Below are positions 43,581 through 55,282 of a stretch of 64,000 nucleotides of DNA, piece after piece. Made by a program: the position numbers and the translations under genes. Positions within the stretch are counted from its first letter, which is position 1. Each line of letters begins with the position of its first letter. The DNA comes from Bostrychus sinensis. Taxonomy: Eukaryota; Chordata; Actinopteri; Gobiiformes; Eleotridae. The stretch covers positions 27,171,206 through 27,235,205 of the forward strand of contig CM036252.1 in NCBI GenBank assembly GCA_020698575.1, in the 5' to 3' direction. Below the pieces are notes generated by a model. It saw nothing but the letters and a program-made list of their open reading frames with translations, was not told the origin of the DNA and made no database searches.

Positions 43581-46500
43581 TTTAAAATGCCATAAAAAAG
43601 TCCAACAAAGCCAGCATCTGTATTCAGCTTTACAACAACTGAATCTACATTATATTTAAAAATTAATTTGTAATGATGTAAAATAATTCCACCCACAAAG
43701 GGTCACAGGCCAGCAAAGATACATGGAAAGCATGTGGGGTTCTGTACAAGTTCACCAACTAAATTAAAAACTAAAACTTTACCCAATGGCAAAGCCATCA
43801 ATCCACTCACAGACAGCACACACATTGTCAGACAATTTCCATTTGCTTGAACAGTCTTGTCCATGCAGAACTGGGCAATACTTCAAATTCCAACTTGTAG
43901 AGTAAAACTTCAGTTTAGTTTATTGTACCATTCCTGCTGTACTGGTCTTGGACTTTACTGCACTGCTTTGTGGATATGACGCTAAAAATTGTTGTTAAAC
44001 TTTGGCCTGGAAGTGGTACTTCACATGAGCGACTTTAAACACTTGAAGTCATTTGCATATGCATACTGTATACAGCTACTGTTTTAAATAGGGCTGGGCT
44101 ATTAAAAGATAAAACACATATTTCAAACACCATGATATTTACGCTTAAGTCTTAATGTCTTTTCATTTTTAAGGTGATTGTTCCCTGTACTCTTGTTCTC
44201 CCTTGCTCACACTGTAACAGATGAGTGGTGCCCGTAAACAGTCTGACCATTTCTCAGTCTCTTAGTTTTTGGCTGCTGAATTGGTCATATCGGAGATAAT
44301 GTACCAAGCTTATCCTTGAGCTCGACCCTATATCAGGGTTCATACACTTTTTACCAAGAATTTTCTATGACTTTTCCAAAACTTTTGACTAAAGTCCAAG
44401 ACCTACTTTTGCTGCAATTTGTTATATTTTGAAATTAGACAGTTGAAGAAAAAAAAAACCTGTTGGGGCTTCTCCCCCCAGAAATATATTCTTCCATTAA
44501 TTTTACTGACTTGTAGCCTATACACCAGTGATTATAGATAATTATGCTATATTAGATATAAACTAATCATCTATGCTGGTTTAAAGCATTACCAAAACCA
44601 AAAGAGCCAAATGCCAGCAAAAAATATTAGTTCAAATATTGTGACAAAGCCCTTAAGATTATTATTATTCTCTGTATTGTTTTGTTTGCTGTTTTATTTA
44701 TTTTTTTCCTTTTTTTTTTGTTACTACATATAGCCTGCTTACCTCTGTGTCCAATGTGTTTATTGTTATTAAATAAAAAGCAAAGTAAAAAAAAAAAAAA
44801 AAATTCTGACAAAAAACAGATGGTCACTTTTTCCTGCAGCGAGAACAACAAGAGGCCAAGAGGGCAGTGTTTCTCCTGACCACTTATATTTACTGTATTC
44901 TAGCTGGTGCAGGTTTAACTAGTAGTAATGTTACTCAGACTGTTTACATTTCCCAAACTTTACACAAAAATATAAAATTCCAAAACTTTTTAAGGGCCTA
45001 TACCTAATCTCTGTTCAACATGAAATTCGATTTTTGGCACAGCACTACTTTTAAACATTTATCTTTTAGTGTGTCATTCTTTCCAACTTGCAATCTACAA
45101 AGTATGCTAAAACTGATCATATCTGTATTTCAGCTTTGCAATGTGGTCCTGTCACTGCGAGTGAACCTGTACTGTTTTTCATGTTTTATTGACATAGCCA
45201 GTATCGACTCTCCTATAGCCTTGAGCACATCAGATGTAAGACTCCATGTATAGCGTGTATGATCGAGACAGGTCCATCCAGGAGGACGAACCCTGGGTCT
45301 GCTGAGAAAACTCCACTTTTCAAAGTCCACACAATCCACAACTCTGCTCGCTCACACTTCTCCCAGCTCTTTCACACTTTATAAATCTTTCTATCCGTGG
45401 GCCAAGATGGAGGATTTTCAGCTTCTCACTCTATTATTCAACGTTCGCTCCACCAGCACAAACTTCACGCTGGATGAAGGTCAGAAATCCATCTCTGAAC
45501 AGTGGATACTCATTGGTGCAAGGTTGCTAATTTATCATGACTCAAAATTATTATAATAGATACTAAGATAATTTCAAAACAAAACAACCTTTGCATAATA
45601 AATATAACAGATGAGGACTTCAAGGCAGTAGCTGGATTAATGAGTCCACCATGACAGGCCAAAATTTGATAATGTAAGCAGAATTTTAGGTGAGTCATCC
45701 ATGCAATTTCTCCTGTAGTAAACTTAACTCGCGGTAGCTTGTAATGTGTGGACTTTTGTATGTAACTTCAATAGATACCAACACAAGACATTTTATTTGT
45801 TGTGTTGTATTATATGAAATGGGCACTATAGCTAGTTATGACTAGTGTTTTCGATGCTACAGGAAACACTTAAGGTGCTATTGTTAACCAGCTTAAAGGG
45901 TGTTCCCCATTTGCCAGAATCCTTTGTAGCTGGATCCCTTTGTAGCGATCTACGTCATCAGTGCCTTGTCAAGTGCTGTTCCAAATGGTTAAATTCCCCA
46001 CATCCTTCAAAGTCTCCTCCGTTTGGCTAAATCACAAAGGATGAACCACCCAAGGATGCATTATAACTTAAAATAATGTATATGTATGGAAAGCGTCTTC
46101 TTTTGGGGAGCTTACTTTGACTTTGCAGAGAACACTTGAATTAGATTTCTGCCGCCAGCTGCTAGCAACGGTGGGGAATAGACAGAGCTTAAAATCACAA
46201 ATTAGCATGGCTATTAGCTACATGATGCTTGTTTAGGAGCCACCTTGATTTCACTAATCTCTGTGATGCCTCTAGTGCTATTTTCTTACCTTCTTTGTAT
46301 GTATTAAAACAATAGAATCTTATTAAAAAACATTTAGATGCTTGTGTCTTCTATGCAATATGACATTTTGCATTCTTTATGATATTTCTTTCCCACTGCT
46401 ACACAAATACCTTGTATAGAAGTAAGCCTCTGTTGCCAGTTGCCGTTAGCTAAAAAAAAAACCTCATATTTTGCTGCTTCTTTCAATCAGTTTGTACGGG

Positions 46501-47149
46501 ACACTTTTACGCAAGGGGTGTTGGTTAGAGACATTACAAAAACCTACTAAAAACATCAGAATAAAACACAATACATTGACGGCAAGGTTGTGTGATGTCT
46601 TGTTGCAATGCTGTATTGCTTAATACATGTACAAAAGCCATTAAGCTAATTTTATTTTAAGGCTAGTAATACATGAGTCTTTAAGATGATACAAAAAAGA
46701 GGTTAACTTTGGGCCTAGGGTTGCAATATCCTCAGGCAGCCATTTCTGCTCAGCTTGGAGGCATTTCCCATATAATATCTAGCTTTAGTGATGATAATTT
46801 AATGTCTTTAGGCTAAAAAAAAAATCCTGTATGACTTATTTCAGAATCAAAATCTTAGTAATAACTGCACAATAACCAGAGTTTAACAGCAGCAGTATCA
46901 ATATTAAAATTCAGGTCCAGTGGGATTGTATCTTTTTGTAACCTCTTAATAAGAAAGTGCTTGAGAGAAACGCTGTGTGAAAATGAAATCAAAGGCAGAG
47001 CTGAGCCGTAACCTGCTGCCTGTGGCTTCAAATGAAATAATAGAGTTTCATTCGCTGTCTCTTTTCTTAAGAATATATTGGATTCAGACTCGGCCCTGGC
47101 TGGAGCGCACTAAAGTTCCTGTTTTTCTGTATTTTACCAATCTTTTGAG
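43581..47149. other. Unclassified DNA with weak repeat fragments
   Basis: TAGGGCTGGGCTATTAAAAG near 44092 resembles one end of a hAT element without a partner. TTTTCTATGACTTTTCCAAAAC near 44364 is a familiar teleost repeat word. T and A runs lie near 44700 and 44786. No gene recognised. The block 46977-47220 is repeat-free and part of a 138-codon frame discussed among the rejected items. Confidence 0.4.
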
Positions 47150-47264
47150 TCAGGATTTGAAGCACTTTGGCCTGAATGAAAACTCGAGACAGCTGTTTGA
47201 ATGGGTTTGTTTAACGTCTACACCTATAAACATCTTATTCTGCAACAAAGGATTCACTTGCTTC

Positions 47265-47440
47265 TTTTCATCTCCGGGAGTTAATCCCAGCTGCTGCGGT
47301 TCACACATTCCCAGTGTGTCCTTGGGCAAGACACTTAACCCCACCTTGAATCTACGTATACTGGTGTATGAATGTGTGAGTACTTGTGTGTGAATGGGTA
47401 GATGGAGACTTGATGTAAAATGCTTTGAGCACAAGAGAGG
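47265..47440 (+). repeat. tRNA-derived SINE (family S2), 5'-shortened
   Basis: It begins near a B-box-like GGAGTTAATCCC and contains GTGTCCTTGGGCAAGACACT, a GTATGAATGTGTGAG body and the tail TGTAAAATGCTTTGAGCAC. The A box is missing. Confidence 0.75.
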
Positions 47441-50287
47441 TTGAACAGGTCAACGCAAATGTAGCCATTTATTGTTCTAATTAATGGCAGGGCACTAAGT
47501 ATTGGATGTTCTTGAGTTCTACAGATTTTCCTATAAGAACAACTTTTACAGCCATACAAAATAAAACCAAACAAACAAAACAGAAAAACATTCACTTCCT
47601 CAAAATAGTCCAATATGGTAATTTAGGATTTTAATTTATGCTAAAAATTCCACCACATGGTAGATAAAACATCCAAAATCTTTTAAAACCATAATCTGAG
47701 CTATTGAAGTCTGCCCCTTTTTTTAAGTACTTGTCCATCATAACATTGAAATTAAGAAATGTAAATTGCACATTTACATGTGGTCAACTGGTTGTTAGTT
47801 GACGACACGATTATTAATAATTTGTGATGCTTGCTGGCAAATGTTAAGTCCTTCACTGGAAATGCATAATGGCCCGTTTAACTTCCAATACCATTCCAAT
47901 ACCATTCTGTTTACAAATACTAAAAATACTCTCTTGGAAGCCCAAATAAACAAAATAATATAATAATGAACTGAACATAACGTGCACTTAAACATGTCTA
48001 TGAATGTGAGGGCACTGTCTGAATTATATGTAATTGTATTGTTGTTCTGTTATTTCTGTGACACGGATGATGTGTGCTTTGACATGCTAAAACTGAAAGC
48101 AACCGCCATCAACTTTGTCATCATCATCATCCTCCTCTATCAGCAGACTCCAGAGTAAAAAACACACAACACATAAAAAAATAAAAACAAAACAAGCTAC
48201 GCCACAGACAACAGTAAGCAACTGTACCAGTGCCTCCACAGCTCAGATTGGTAACAAGTCACACTGAGCCTGATATGAGTCATTCTCAGAATAATCCTAT
48301 TACTACATTTGTTCTGCTGACAACAAAATGCATACATTAAATGTCTTAAAACAGCTTGAAATGTTTTAATCCCTGCTGACACAAATAATTGACTTGCACT
48401 CTCCCTTCTCAGCCTTTTCAATAAGATTCTTAGACAGTCATTGTATGCCACATTAAGTTTATTGTTGTGTGGCCATTATTACATGATTCAGATTCCAAAC
48501 ATAAAGTCTAGTGTTTAGAGCCAAACTCACATTTTACAGCAGCCAAAACACATATTTTGGATCACTCTGCTGTCAGCTAACTCATTTTTTGGTTGTTATC
48601 TTGTTGCAAACATTTAAATGCAGAAACATTTAGCATTAGTAGAACCTCAGAACAGTTTCCCTGGTGCATGTGAACTCCCAAAGTGAGATTTCTTACTGTA
48701 AGAGCTTACTCAAGCTATGAGCATATTTGAGTGTACTCTGAGTGCAAACATATTGAGAGATAACACTTCTCACAGAATCTGATTTGAATAAATCTGTTAT
48801 AACACAGTCACATGGAGAGAGGGAGAGAGAGAAAGAAAGAGAGAGGTTTGGTGAATGAGTTGACATGTGATTTAAATGGTGACTGGCAGTAACCCAAAGT
48901 GTTACAACATAACTTCCACTTTGTCCACAAAAGCTCAGCTCTTCATGTTAATATAATATATAATATAGAAAGAATTAATCTAGTCGGAATTCTAGGAAAA
49001 ATAGGCAGAACCAATTAGCACTGCTGCTGCTGCTTTGTGACTAGCAAAAAGTAAATTGACAGTTAATCAGAGAAACAAACCAATGCATACAGAATGGTCA
49101 GGTAGACTTGAATAAGAGAATCAGATTTGAATGGAAAAGGTGCCAGACCCACTTCACCTGGCTTATACAGTTCCCGGATTTGGCTGGACAGAATTCGGTT
49201 ATGCTTCTCTTGGTGGCAGGCACTATACCACTATTTATTTATGAATGCAAGCTGAAAAGTTATGTGTTGTTTTACGATGCAGGGTTTACATGGTCTTAAT
49301 AATAAACAGTCTTCAAATGATTCTTATTAAGAACAATGGTTTTAACAGTGTTCTGCTGCACATTTCACTGCTTTCACACTCCTCCGAATGCTCCATAACA
49401 ATAGTAACACCCAGCTCTTGTTTCTTCTCTATTCTCTGGTCACAAATGTCCAAATGTGAAAGTGGCCTCCTGTCTCCAAGTCTGCTGCCATCTGGGATGT
49501 CCGTTTAAAGACTCAGTCCAAATCATTCTGAATATAAAAGTCATGGAGCTTGTCCTGGACCTGTCCTTGTATATATCTGGATCACATGTGCGTCCTCTGT
49601 CCAGGACCACACCATCTGCCTGTGTATGAGGGGAAATGCCACCTTCCTGGCAAACTGAGCAGTTATGTAATGAGGTTCTGCTTTCGCAGTGAGGTGGCCA
49701 GCATGTTAACATTGCCTCAGCTCTGGGATACTTAGAGAATGGAAAATAGTGGGGTGGAGAAACCTGAACTGGCTGCAAATGTACTTCAACAGCCAAAAAG
49801 TACAATACTTTACAACTTATAACCCTGGTTTTAAGGTACACACACACATACTAATACTTGCATCCTTTAGGAGCAAAAGATTTGTGCATCATGTCACCAA
49901 AAACCATACAACTGAACAATGAAACACTTCACTGCATAAAGAAAGAAGGTCCCTTATTTTTATTTCAAAGGTCCCCTATCTTTTGCATGGGTATTTTTGT
50001 ATGGCGAGCCAATGAGGCATCCTGCAGGTTTTTATATCAGATTAATTTCCTGACCAGCCCTCTCCATTGTTCCAAGCGTGTGTGGCTAGAGTTTTGGGTT
50101 CCGTGTGGGTAATGAAACCCCTGATCTCCTGCACCAAAGATGGGGGGAACTAACCAATTAACTAATGGGTAGCCTCAAAAAATGAAGAGCACAAAATCAC
50201 TTTTAAATAGCTATTTCTGCTTCTTTTATTTTTGCATTTAAAGCTCCACTGAACCCTATTAGATAAAGCTGTTGTATAATGGGGTAG
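47441..50287. other. Unclassified DNA with a GA-rich microsatellite
   Basis: GA-rich repeats lie at about 48815-48846, a duplicated CCAATACCATT near 47886-47907 and CATCATCATCATC near 48119. A 135-codon minus-strand frame at 49440-49847 is the longest without a transposon explanation, but it resembles no known protein and has no obvious splice sites or composition shift. Confidence 0.4.
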
Positions 50288-50535
50288 TAGTAGCTCAGTA
50301 GGTAGAACCGTGCAGTTCAATGTCCTTTTCTTGTATTGTCTACTGCCGTTGAGTCCTTGGGCAAGATTCTTCACCCACCTTGCCTGTATGAATGTGTTAG
50401 TGTGATCATGTGATTGATGGCAGTCAGAGAGGCCGTCAGTCTGCCCCAGGGCAGCTTAGCAACACCAAGTGTGATTGTGGAGTGATGTATAATGGACCAA
50501 TGTAAAGCGCCTTGAGAAGATTAAAAAAAAGCTTT
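50288..50535 (+). repeat. tRNA-derived SINE (family S2) with shortened head
   Basis: The head GTAGTAGCTCAGTAGGTAGA holds the A box, and AGTTCAATGTCC, a B-box-like motif, follows after only about 12 bp instead of the usual 30-40, so part of the tRNA-like head is deleted. The body has GAGTCCTTGGGCAAGATTCT, TCTGCCCCAGGGCAGCTTAG and the tail TGTAAAGCGCCTTGAGAAG. Confidence 0.85.
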
Positions 50536-51194
50536 GAAAGTGCAATATGAAAGTTCTTCTATTATAAATCAGGAAGAAAACTTGAACATTGCATACATTT
50601 TGATACAGCTACCATTAAATAAATTAAGCACTAAATGTTAAACTCCACTGAAGGAGTTGCTGTGATATGGGTCAGTTCTAATGGCTTCAATTTGGCACAA
50701 ATGTTGCTTAAATTATCAAATACCTCCAATCAATCCAAATCCAAGTCATGAACCACTGTTTCTCCTGGTTTCTGAGCATACAGGAATCATTGCTTTTCAT
50801 TCTACACCAGCCCTGGGTGGACAAACTGACCACTGCCGGAGAAGAAGCCCATGATTAGTGTATTATATATGTATATTTCTCTTTGAGACCTGTAACTCAG
50901 ACAAAGCTTGCCTAATTAAGGTACAACCAACAAATACACAAAACTTACCTAAAAAAGCATGTGTAATCTCTTTTAGAACTTTAACAAAAATAAGTTTAAT
51001 TATTCAATTAATAACAATTGTTGTGGTTCACAACAGTGTAAATACTATGAACTGTGTTACTCCAGTGGTAATTGAACTCATCCTTGCATAGACTGCACAT
51101 AACTTTTGTTTTGTCTATATTGCTGTCTGGTGATGATTTGAAGCAGAATTGTCCATTTAGCAATGTGTCTTTTTGGTCACTCATGTTGCTTTAG
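50536..51194. other. Unclassified AT-rich DNA
   Basis: No repeat ends or gene recognised. It borders the CpG-rich patch. Confidence 0.4.
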
Positions 51195-51840
51195 CTCGTT
51201 CACTTGTTGCATTAGGCTCGTTCCAGATGAACTGCGCCTCGCCTGGATTGTGAACGAGAGTGCACGGCCGCAATGAGAGGAGGGGAAATACACCTGTACT
51301 GAAGTCGGACAGTTTGTGGCTCAGATCACGCACCATCACGCCCAAAATCCACTTCTCGCGTGTGTTGGTTTATCCAGGTCAAAACTGTAACTTTAGTCTG
51401 AATTAAAAAAAAAAAAAAGAGGAGGGCAGTGAAGTGTTGTGCGTTACGTTTCTGATCAGCACTAAACTCAGATCCAATCACCTGTCCGCTGACAGGTGTG
51501 CGTTTTCCCATCATGCACTGAGCCGTGCAGCCTCCGCAGTTGCTCCTGATGAACTGCGGCGGCTCAGGCGCTGGTCTCGTTTGGATCTCACGGTGACCGT
51601 CGCACTTGTGGCATCAGAGCAAGTCGGGAACAAGTCAGACACAAATCTAACCGGCGTGCACTGCGCACAGACCGACACTGATCGAAACTGCGCAAGTCTG
51701 GCTTATTTCGAACGCGCCTGATGGATGGAAACGGAAATGTGTCGTCTTCTACGCTGGCGTGTTGCTGCCTCTGTCAGTGTCGTCGTAATATTTTTGTTGT
51801 CATCAAATTAATCGATGCGTCAATTGAAATTAACGTGATT
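51195..51840. promoter_or_regulatory. CpG-rich patch (CpG island or CpG-rich element)
   Basis: I count about 44 CpG in some 645 bp, with the densest part at 51481-51760 (about 25 in 280 bp), far above the rest of the window. A CCAAT at 51474-51478 abuts a perfect inverted E-box pair (51479-51498). GATGAACTGCG occurs twice (about 51227 and 51549). A 95-codon frame (51434-51721) crosses the patch but looks like no known protein. It could be a promoter CpG island with a first exon, or a recently arrived GC-rich mobile element, since CTCGTTCCAGAT near the left is loosely inverse to ATTTCGAACGCG on the right. Confidence 0.45.
51479..51498. promoter_or_regulatory. Inverted E-box pair next to CCAAT
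   Basis: CACCTGTC-CGCT-GACAGGTG is a perfect 8-bp inverted repeat with two CACCTG/CAGGTG E-boxes, directly after CCAAT. E-boxes of this type bind Snail or ZEB proteins in animals. Function here is inference. Confidence 0.4.
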
Positions 51841-52696
51841 CCGCACAAAACTTTTTTTTTTAAACATCTTTCTGCTTATCATTGTACTGTAACAAGATTC
51901 TTTTCATTGCCATTTTTAAAGATATTTTTACAAACAACTAACAATTTAAGATTTTTATCAAAGCCTGTCATAACAACCATCTCAAGCTATTGATGATGTA
52001 TTGCCATTCTGAAACAACCAGCGTTTCTTAGCACTTTTCCTCATTACATAACGCCTCATTAATGCTCTTAATAAAACCACCATCCCATTTTTTCCCATCC
52101 ATCATCTGCAAACCAAACAAACTGTCTTCAGATCACCAGCTCACCTCATGATCTCAAGAGTCGGCCCCAGCATGCATATCCTAACGACATCATTAGGGCA
52201 ATAATGGCTATTGTTTTACGGTAATTATGCATGCTGTGTTTTTTGAAAGACTCATTGTTTCGGGCATCGGGCGAGTTCATAAAAAAGGCAGCAGTTAGAT
52301 TTTTATGAAGAGCTCCCTGTGACCACTAAAGTGTTACTGATGATGGAGGGGAGGGAAGTGCCAAGGCTGCTCACAAAAGGAGTGTTGGCAGAGTGTTGAG
52401 CCACTGCGTTTGTGAGGCTGACAAAGAAATCAGCACGTTTCACTCCACTTTCTGAAAACATAGGAGGAACACAGACTTTTGGTTGTTCATTTTGGTTCCT
52501 CCTCTTTGGGAACTGGAAATAAGCAAATGGCTTTATGGATCAAAGGTTTCTATGTCAACAAATTAATTAATAGTTACTGAACTAAAAACAGTATGCACAA
52601 TTGACTAAGCTACTTTGTTTTAGTGGCTGAATTCTGCAAAGCTACAGCAGCTAGCTAATGAGGATTTCTGATTAACTTGCAATTTTTTTTGTTTGT
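51841..52696. other. Unclassified DNA; 52090-52300 possible conserved non-coding element
   Basis: The part 52090-52300 has no repeat ends, a balanced composition and words such as GCATGCATATCCTAA and GGTAATTATGCATGC, typical of POU or homeobox binding. No exon-like frame is present. The rest is unremarkable. Confidence 0.3.
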
Positions 52697-52698
52697 GT

Positions 52699-52755
52699 TG
52701 TGTGTGTGTGTGTGTGTGTCTCTGTGTGTGTGTGTCTGTGTGTGTGTGTGTGTGT

Positions 52756-52787
<32 letters not shown>
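52699..52787. repeat. (TG)n microsatellite, interrupted by TC
   Basis: About 89 bp of TG units with three TC interruptions. It creates artificial Cys-Val and His-Thr frames on the two strands. Confidence 0.98.
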
Positions 52788-52934
52788 AAGTGCCATTGTA
52801 AGAGTCAGTGTGATGATTTAACAAATTTTGACAGAATGAATAAAGTCCCCTGCATCTCCCCCTGGTGTATCTTGGCAAAAAAACAGCCTTGCAAGAAAAG
52901 GAGCACAGAGAGCACTGACAATTGCATACAACTG

Positions 52935-53125
52935 CATACTGCCGTTGTGTCCTTGGGCAAGACACTTCACCCACCTTGCCTATGTATGAATGTGTAAGTG
53001 TGTCTGTTTGATGGGGGTCAGAGAGGCTGTAGGCAGAGGTTGTCAGCCACACTACTGTCAGTCTGCCTTAGGCCAGCTGTGGACTACAGAAGTAACTTGC
53101 CACCACCACTGTGTAGTTTTCTATG
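52935..53125 (+). repeat. tRNA-derived SINE (family S2), body fragment
   Basis: Contains GTGTCCTTGGGCAAGACACT, TCACCCACCTTGCC, GGTCAGAGAGGCTGTAGGCA and TGCCACCACCACTGTG. Both the tRNA-like head and the tail are missing. Confidence 0.8.
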
Positions 53126-53355
53126 GCGCCGTCTTGAGACCTCCCAGATATCAAAACTCAGTACCAAAAGAATTATTTTTGATACCTCTAAATACAGGAA
53201 CTTTTCGATTGGTTCCACAAACGTATTGTTGTTTGGTACTGAGCTCTACACTGGCTCATGAAAATTTACAAAAATGTAGGTGGGAGCTCTGTAGAGAAAA
53301 ATGTGACCACAACAGTGAGGAAAGAGGAAAGTTGCTCTTTGAATATTAATTAATT

Positions 53356-54063
53356 TAGGGATGCACCGATACCACTTTTTTTCAAACTGATACGAGTACT
53401 TCCATTTGAGTACTCGCCGATACCGAGTACCGATACGAGTACTTATATAGGGGTAACTTTACAGTTTATACAGACACACTGCTGTATCTCATTCATCCCA
53501 TACCATATCGTCTTTTTGCGGTTATTTTTACATCAGAGTGGTGTGAACACAACTAACCACGGCTAAACTTTGCTCAATATGGAAATGTTATACCTCATTT
53601 TAAAGCTTAGGTTCTCCTCTATTCAGTCGCTAAAATAATTTTAAAGACAGATTGAGCATCTGCGCATAACTGGCGGAGATTCACCAAGACATACAGCAGC
53701 TAACACAATTAGCAACGGTACTTCTTATGCTTTATCAGACAAAAACTGCTCTGCGCTTATATCATTTTCAGGACAACTAGGACAACAAAAGGACAACTGC
53801 TTAAGTTTTAAGACTCATGTATGATTTGGGATGTCTGGTTGAGGAGAACGTAAACTCATCTTTGCTTTTATCTCTGTATAGTTCACTTTGAAATCCTTCC
53901 ACACATCTCTCACTGCTCAGCTGAGAGAGGAAGGTCACGTGACAGCGCTGTACAGTGGTATCGGTTGCTGGTATCGGGCCACTTTTATGAATATGAGTAC
54001 AAGTACTTGGACATGGTATCGGTACCGATACCCGATACTCATATCGGTATGGGTGCATCCCTA
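53356..54063. mobile_element. hAT-type non-autonomous element
   Basis: The termini TAGGGATGCACCGATA and the inverse-type GGTGCATCCCTA are flanked by perfect duplications AATTAATT (53348-53355, 54064-54071). Subterminal regions are packed with GATACGAGTACT / CCGATACC words. The 708-bp interior holds only a 93-codon minus-strand frame without similarity to a transposase. It lies about 5 bp from the tail of the next SINE. Confidence 0.93.
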
Positions 54064-54075
54064 AATTAATTAATT

Positions 54076-54378
54076 CATTCATTCATCTTCTTTCGGTTAT
54101 TCCTATTACAGGTCGAGTGTGACTGCAGCCTATCCCAGTATCTTTGGGCCTTATGCGGAGTACACCCTGGACAGGGGCCAGCTTGTCGCAGGGCTGACAC
54201 AGAGACTTACACAGACAGACATTTACTCTCACATTCATCCACTAGGGACGATTTAGAGACACCGATTCACCTAACATGTCTTTGGACGGTGGGAGGATGC
54301 CGTAGTACACGGAGAGAACCCACGCAGACTCCACCCAGAGAGTTTGTGTGCCGGCTGGCCTGGAGATTGAACCCACAA
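54076..54378 (-). repeat. tRNA-derived SINE (family S1)
   Basis: On the plus strand it runs from (ATTC)n at 54076 through GCAGCCTATCCCAGTATCTT, GTACACCCTGGACAGGGGCC, GATTTAGAGACACCG, CATGTCTTTGGACGGTGGGA and CACGCAGACTCCACCCAGAG to GAGATTGAACCC, so it is a minus-strand copy. The tRNA-like head is cut after the B box (GGGTTCAATCTCC). Confidence 0.82.
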
Positions 54379-54406
54379 TCTCTAAATATTGTTATGGAAA
54401 TTGTAC

Positions 54407-54472
54407 ATCCAAATTGTAAAGTAACTTTGACTGTCTAGAAAAGTGCTATATAAGACTAATACATTAATATTA
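54407..54472 (+). repeat. Isolated S2 SINE tail
   Basis: AAATTGTAAAGTAACTTTGA, then GTCTAGAAAAGTGCTATATA and ACTAATACATTAATATT. This is the 3' end of family S2, with the rest missing, as in 5'-truncated insertions. Confidence 0.75.
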
Positions 54473-54573
54473 TATTAAGCATGCATCACACAGCATTAAT
54501 GAAAAAACAAATTAGCCACATGCAGAAAAGGCTTAATTATTTATGTTTATTCTTCTTGCCTATCATACTAGAC

Positions 54574-55167
54574 CAGTGGTCGTCAACCCATCAATCGCGA
54601 TCTACCAGTCGATCGTAAAGACAGTGCGGGTAGATCAGGAAGCCCTGGTCTTATGCCTATGGCATTTTAATGACACACAGATTAACCAGTCTGAGATTCA
54701 TTCTAACACATGGGACACCGCGGAAGCGTGAGTAAACCGCATGAGCTACGAATTAAACCAAATACAAGCAACTTAATAATAATTAGAGTTTTGGCCGCTT
54801 TCACTTCAGTTCTATTGTGGAGGCTGCGGGCGGCTCATGCTTACAGCCGCTCTGAACAGCGCCGCGGAGCTGACGCACACGTACGCACACAAAGAAGGAG
54901 AAGCAGCGGTGTCAGGGAGGAGAAAGGGAGGAGACAGGTGAGGAAGGAGTCAGTGCCTGATGTATTCTACCTGTTTGCTCTGTTTTTATCTCTCACAAAG
55001 TAGTTTGTTGTTCTGAGCCGTGAGGAAAGCTGACTTTGTCGAAGTCTCACAAGCTCCTCCCTGGAGCGTTACCATGGAGCTCCTGTCACTCACCAATGTT
55101 ACTCAAATAATGCTGAGCTTTGGTGATGAACTGCATTGATACTACAGTTTACCATTTAATTCTGGCC

Positions 55168-55199
<32 letters not shown>

Positions 55200-55274
55200 C
55201 ATTAGTCTTATACAGCACTTTTCTAGACACTCAAAGTTGCTTTACAATTTGGTGCATTAAGTTGAGGACCACTG
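54574..55274. mobile_element. hAT-type element with CAGTGGTC ends
   Basis: Termini CAGTGGTCGTCAAC and GTTGAGGACCACTG are inverse at 13 of 14 positions. Perfect 8-bp duplications TACTAGAC lie at 54566-54573 and 55275-55282. The GATCTACCAGTCGATC block near the left end is a familiar teleost hAT (Charlie-type) feature. A 5'-truncated S2 SINE has inserted close to the right end. A 97-codon frame at 54710-55003 is rich in Arg but does not resemble hAT transposase. Confidence 0.93.
55166..55262 (-). repeat. Isolated S2 SINE tail with (TAA)n
   Basis: On the minus strand, CCAAATTGTAAAGCAACTTT, GTCTAGAAAAGTGCTGTATA and GACTAATGCATTATTATT, the tail continuing into about ten ATT units (55168-55198 on the plus strand). 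It lies inside the hAT element and is inverted relative to the tail at 54407. Confidence 0.8.
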
Positions 55275-55282
55275 TACTAGAC

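Noticed and set aside
46977..47393. 138-codon plus-strand frame
   Set aside because: Its C-terminal third lies in an S2 SINE and the rest resembles no known protein; no splice or promoter context was seen. The first 240 bp may be conserved non-coding DNA at most.
49440..49847. 135-codon minus-strand frame
   Set aside because: No similarity or domain recognised, no composition change, and it is within the length expected by chance in 64 kb on two strands.
52672..53052. 126-codon minus-strand and 106-codon plus-strand frames with His-Thr and Cys-Val repeats
   Set aside because: They read through the (TG)n microsatellite and part of an S2 SINE.
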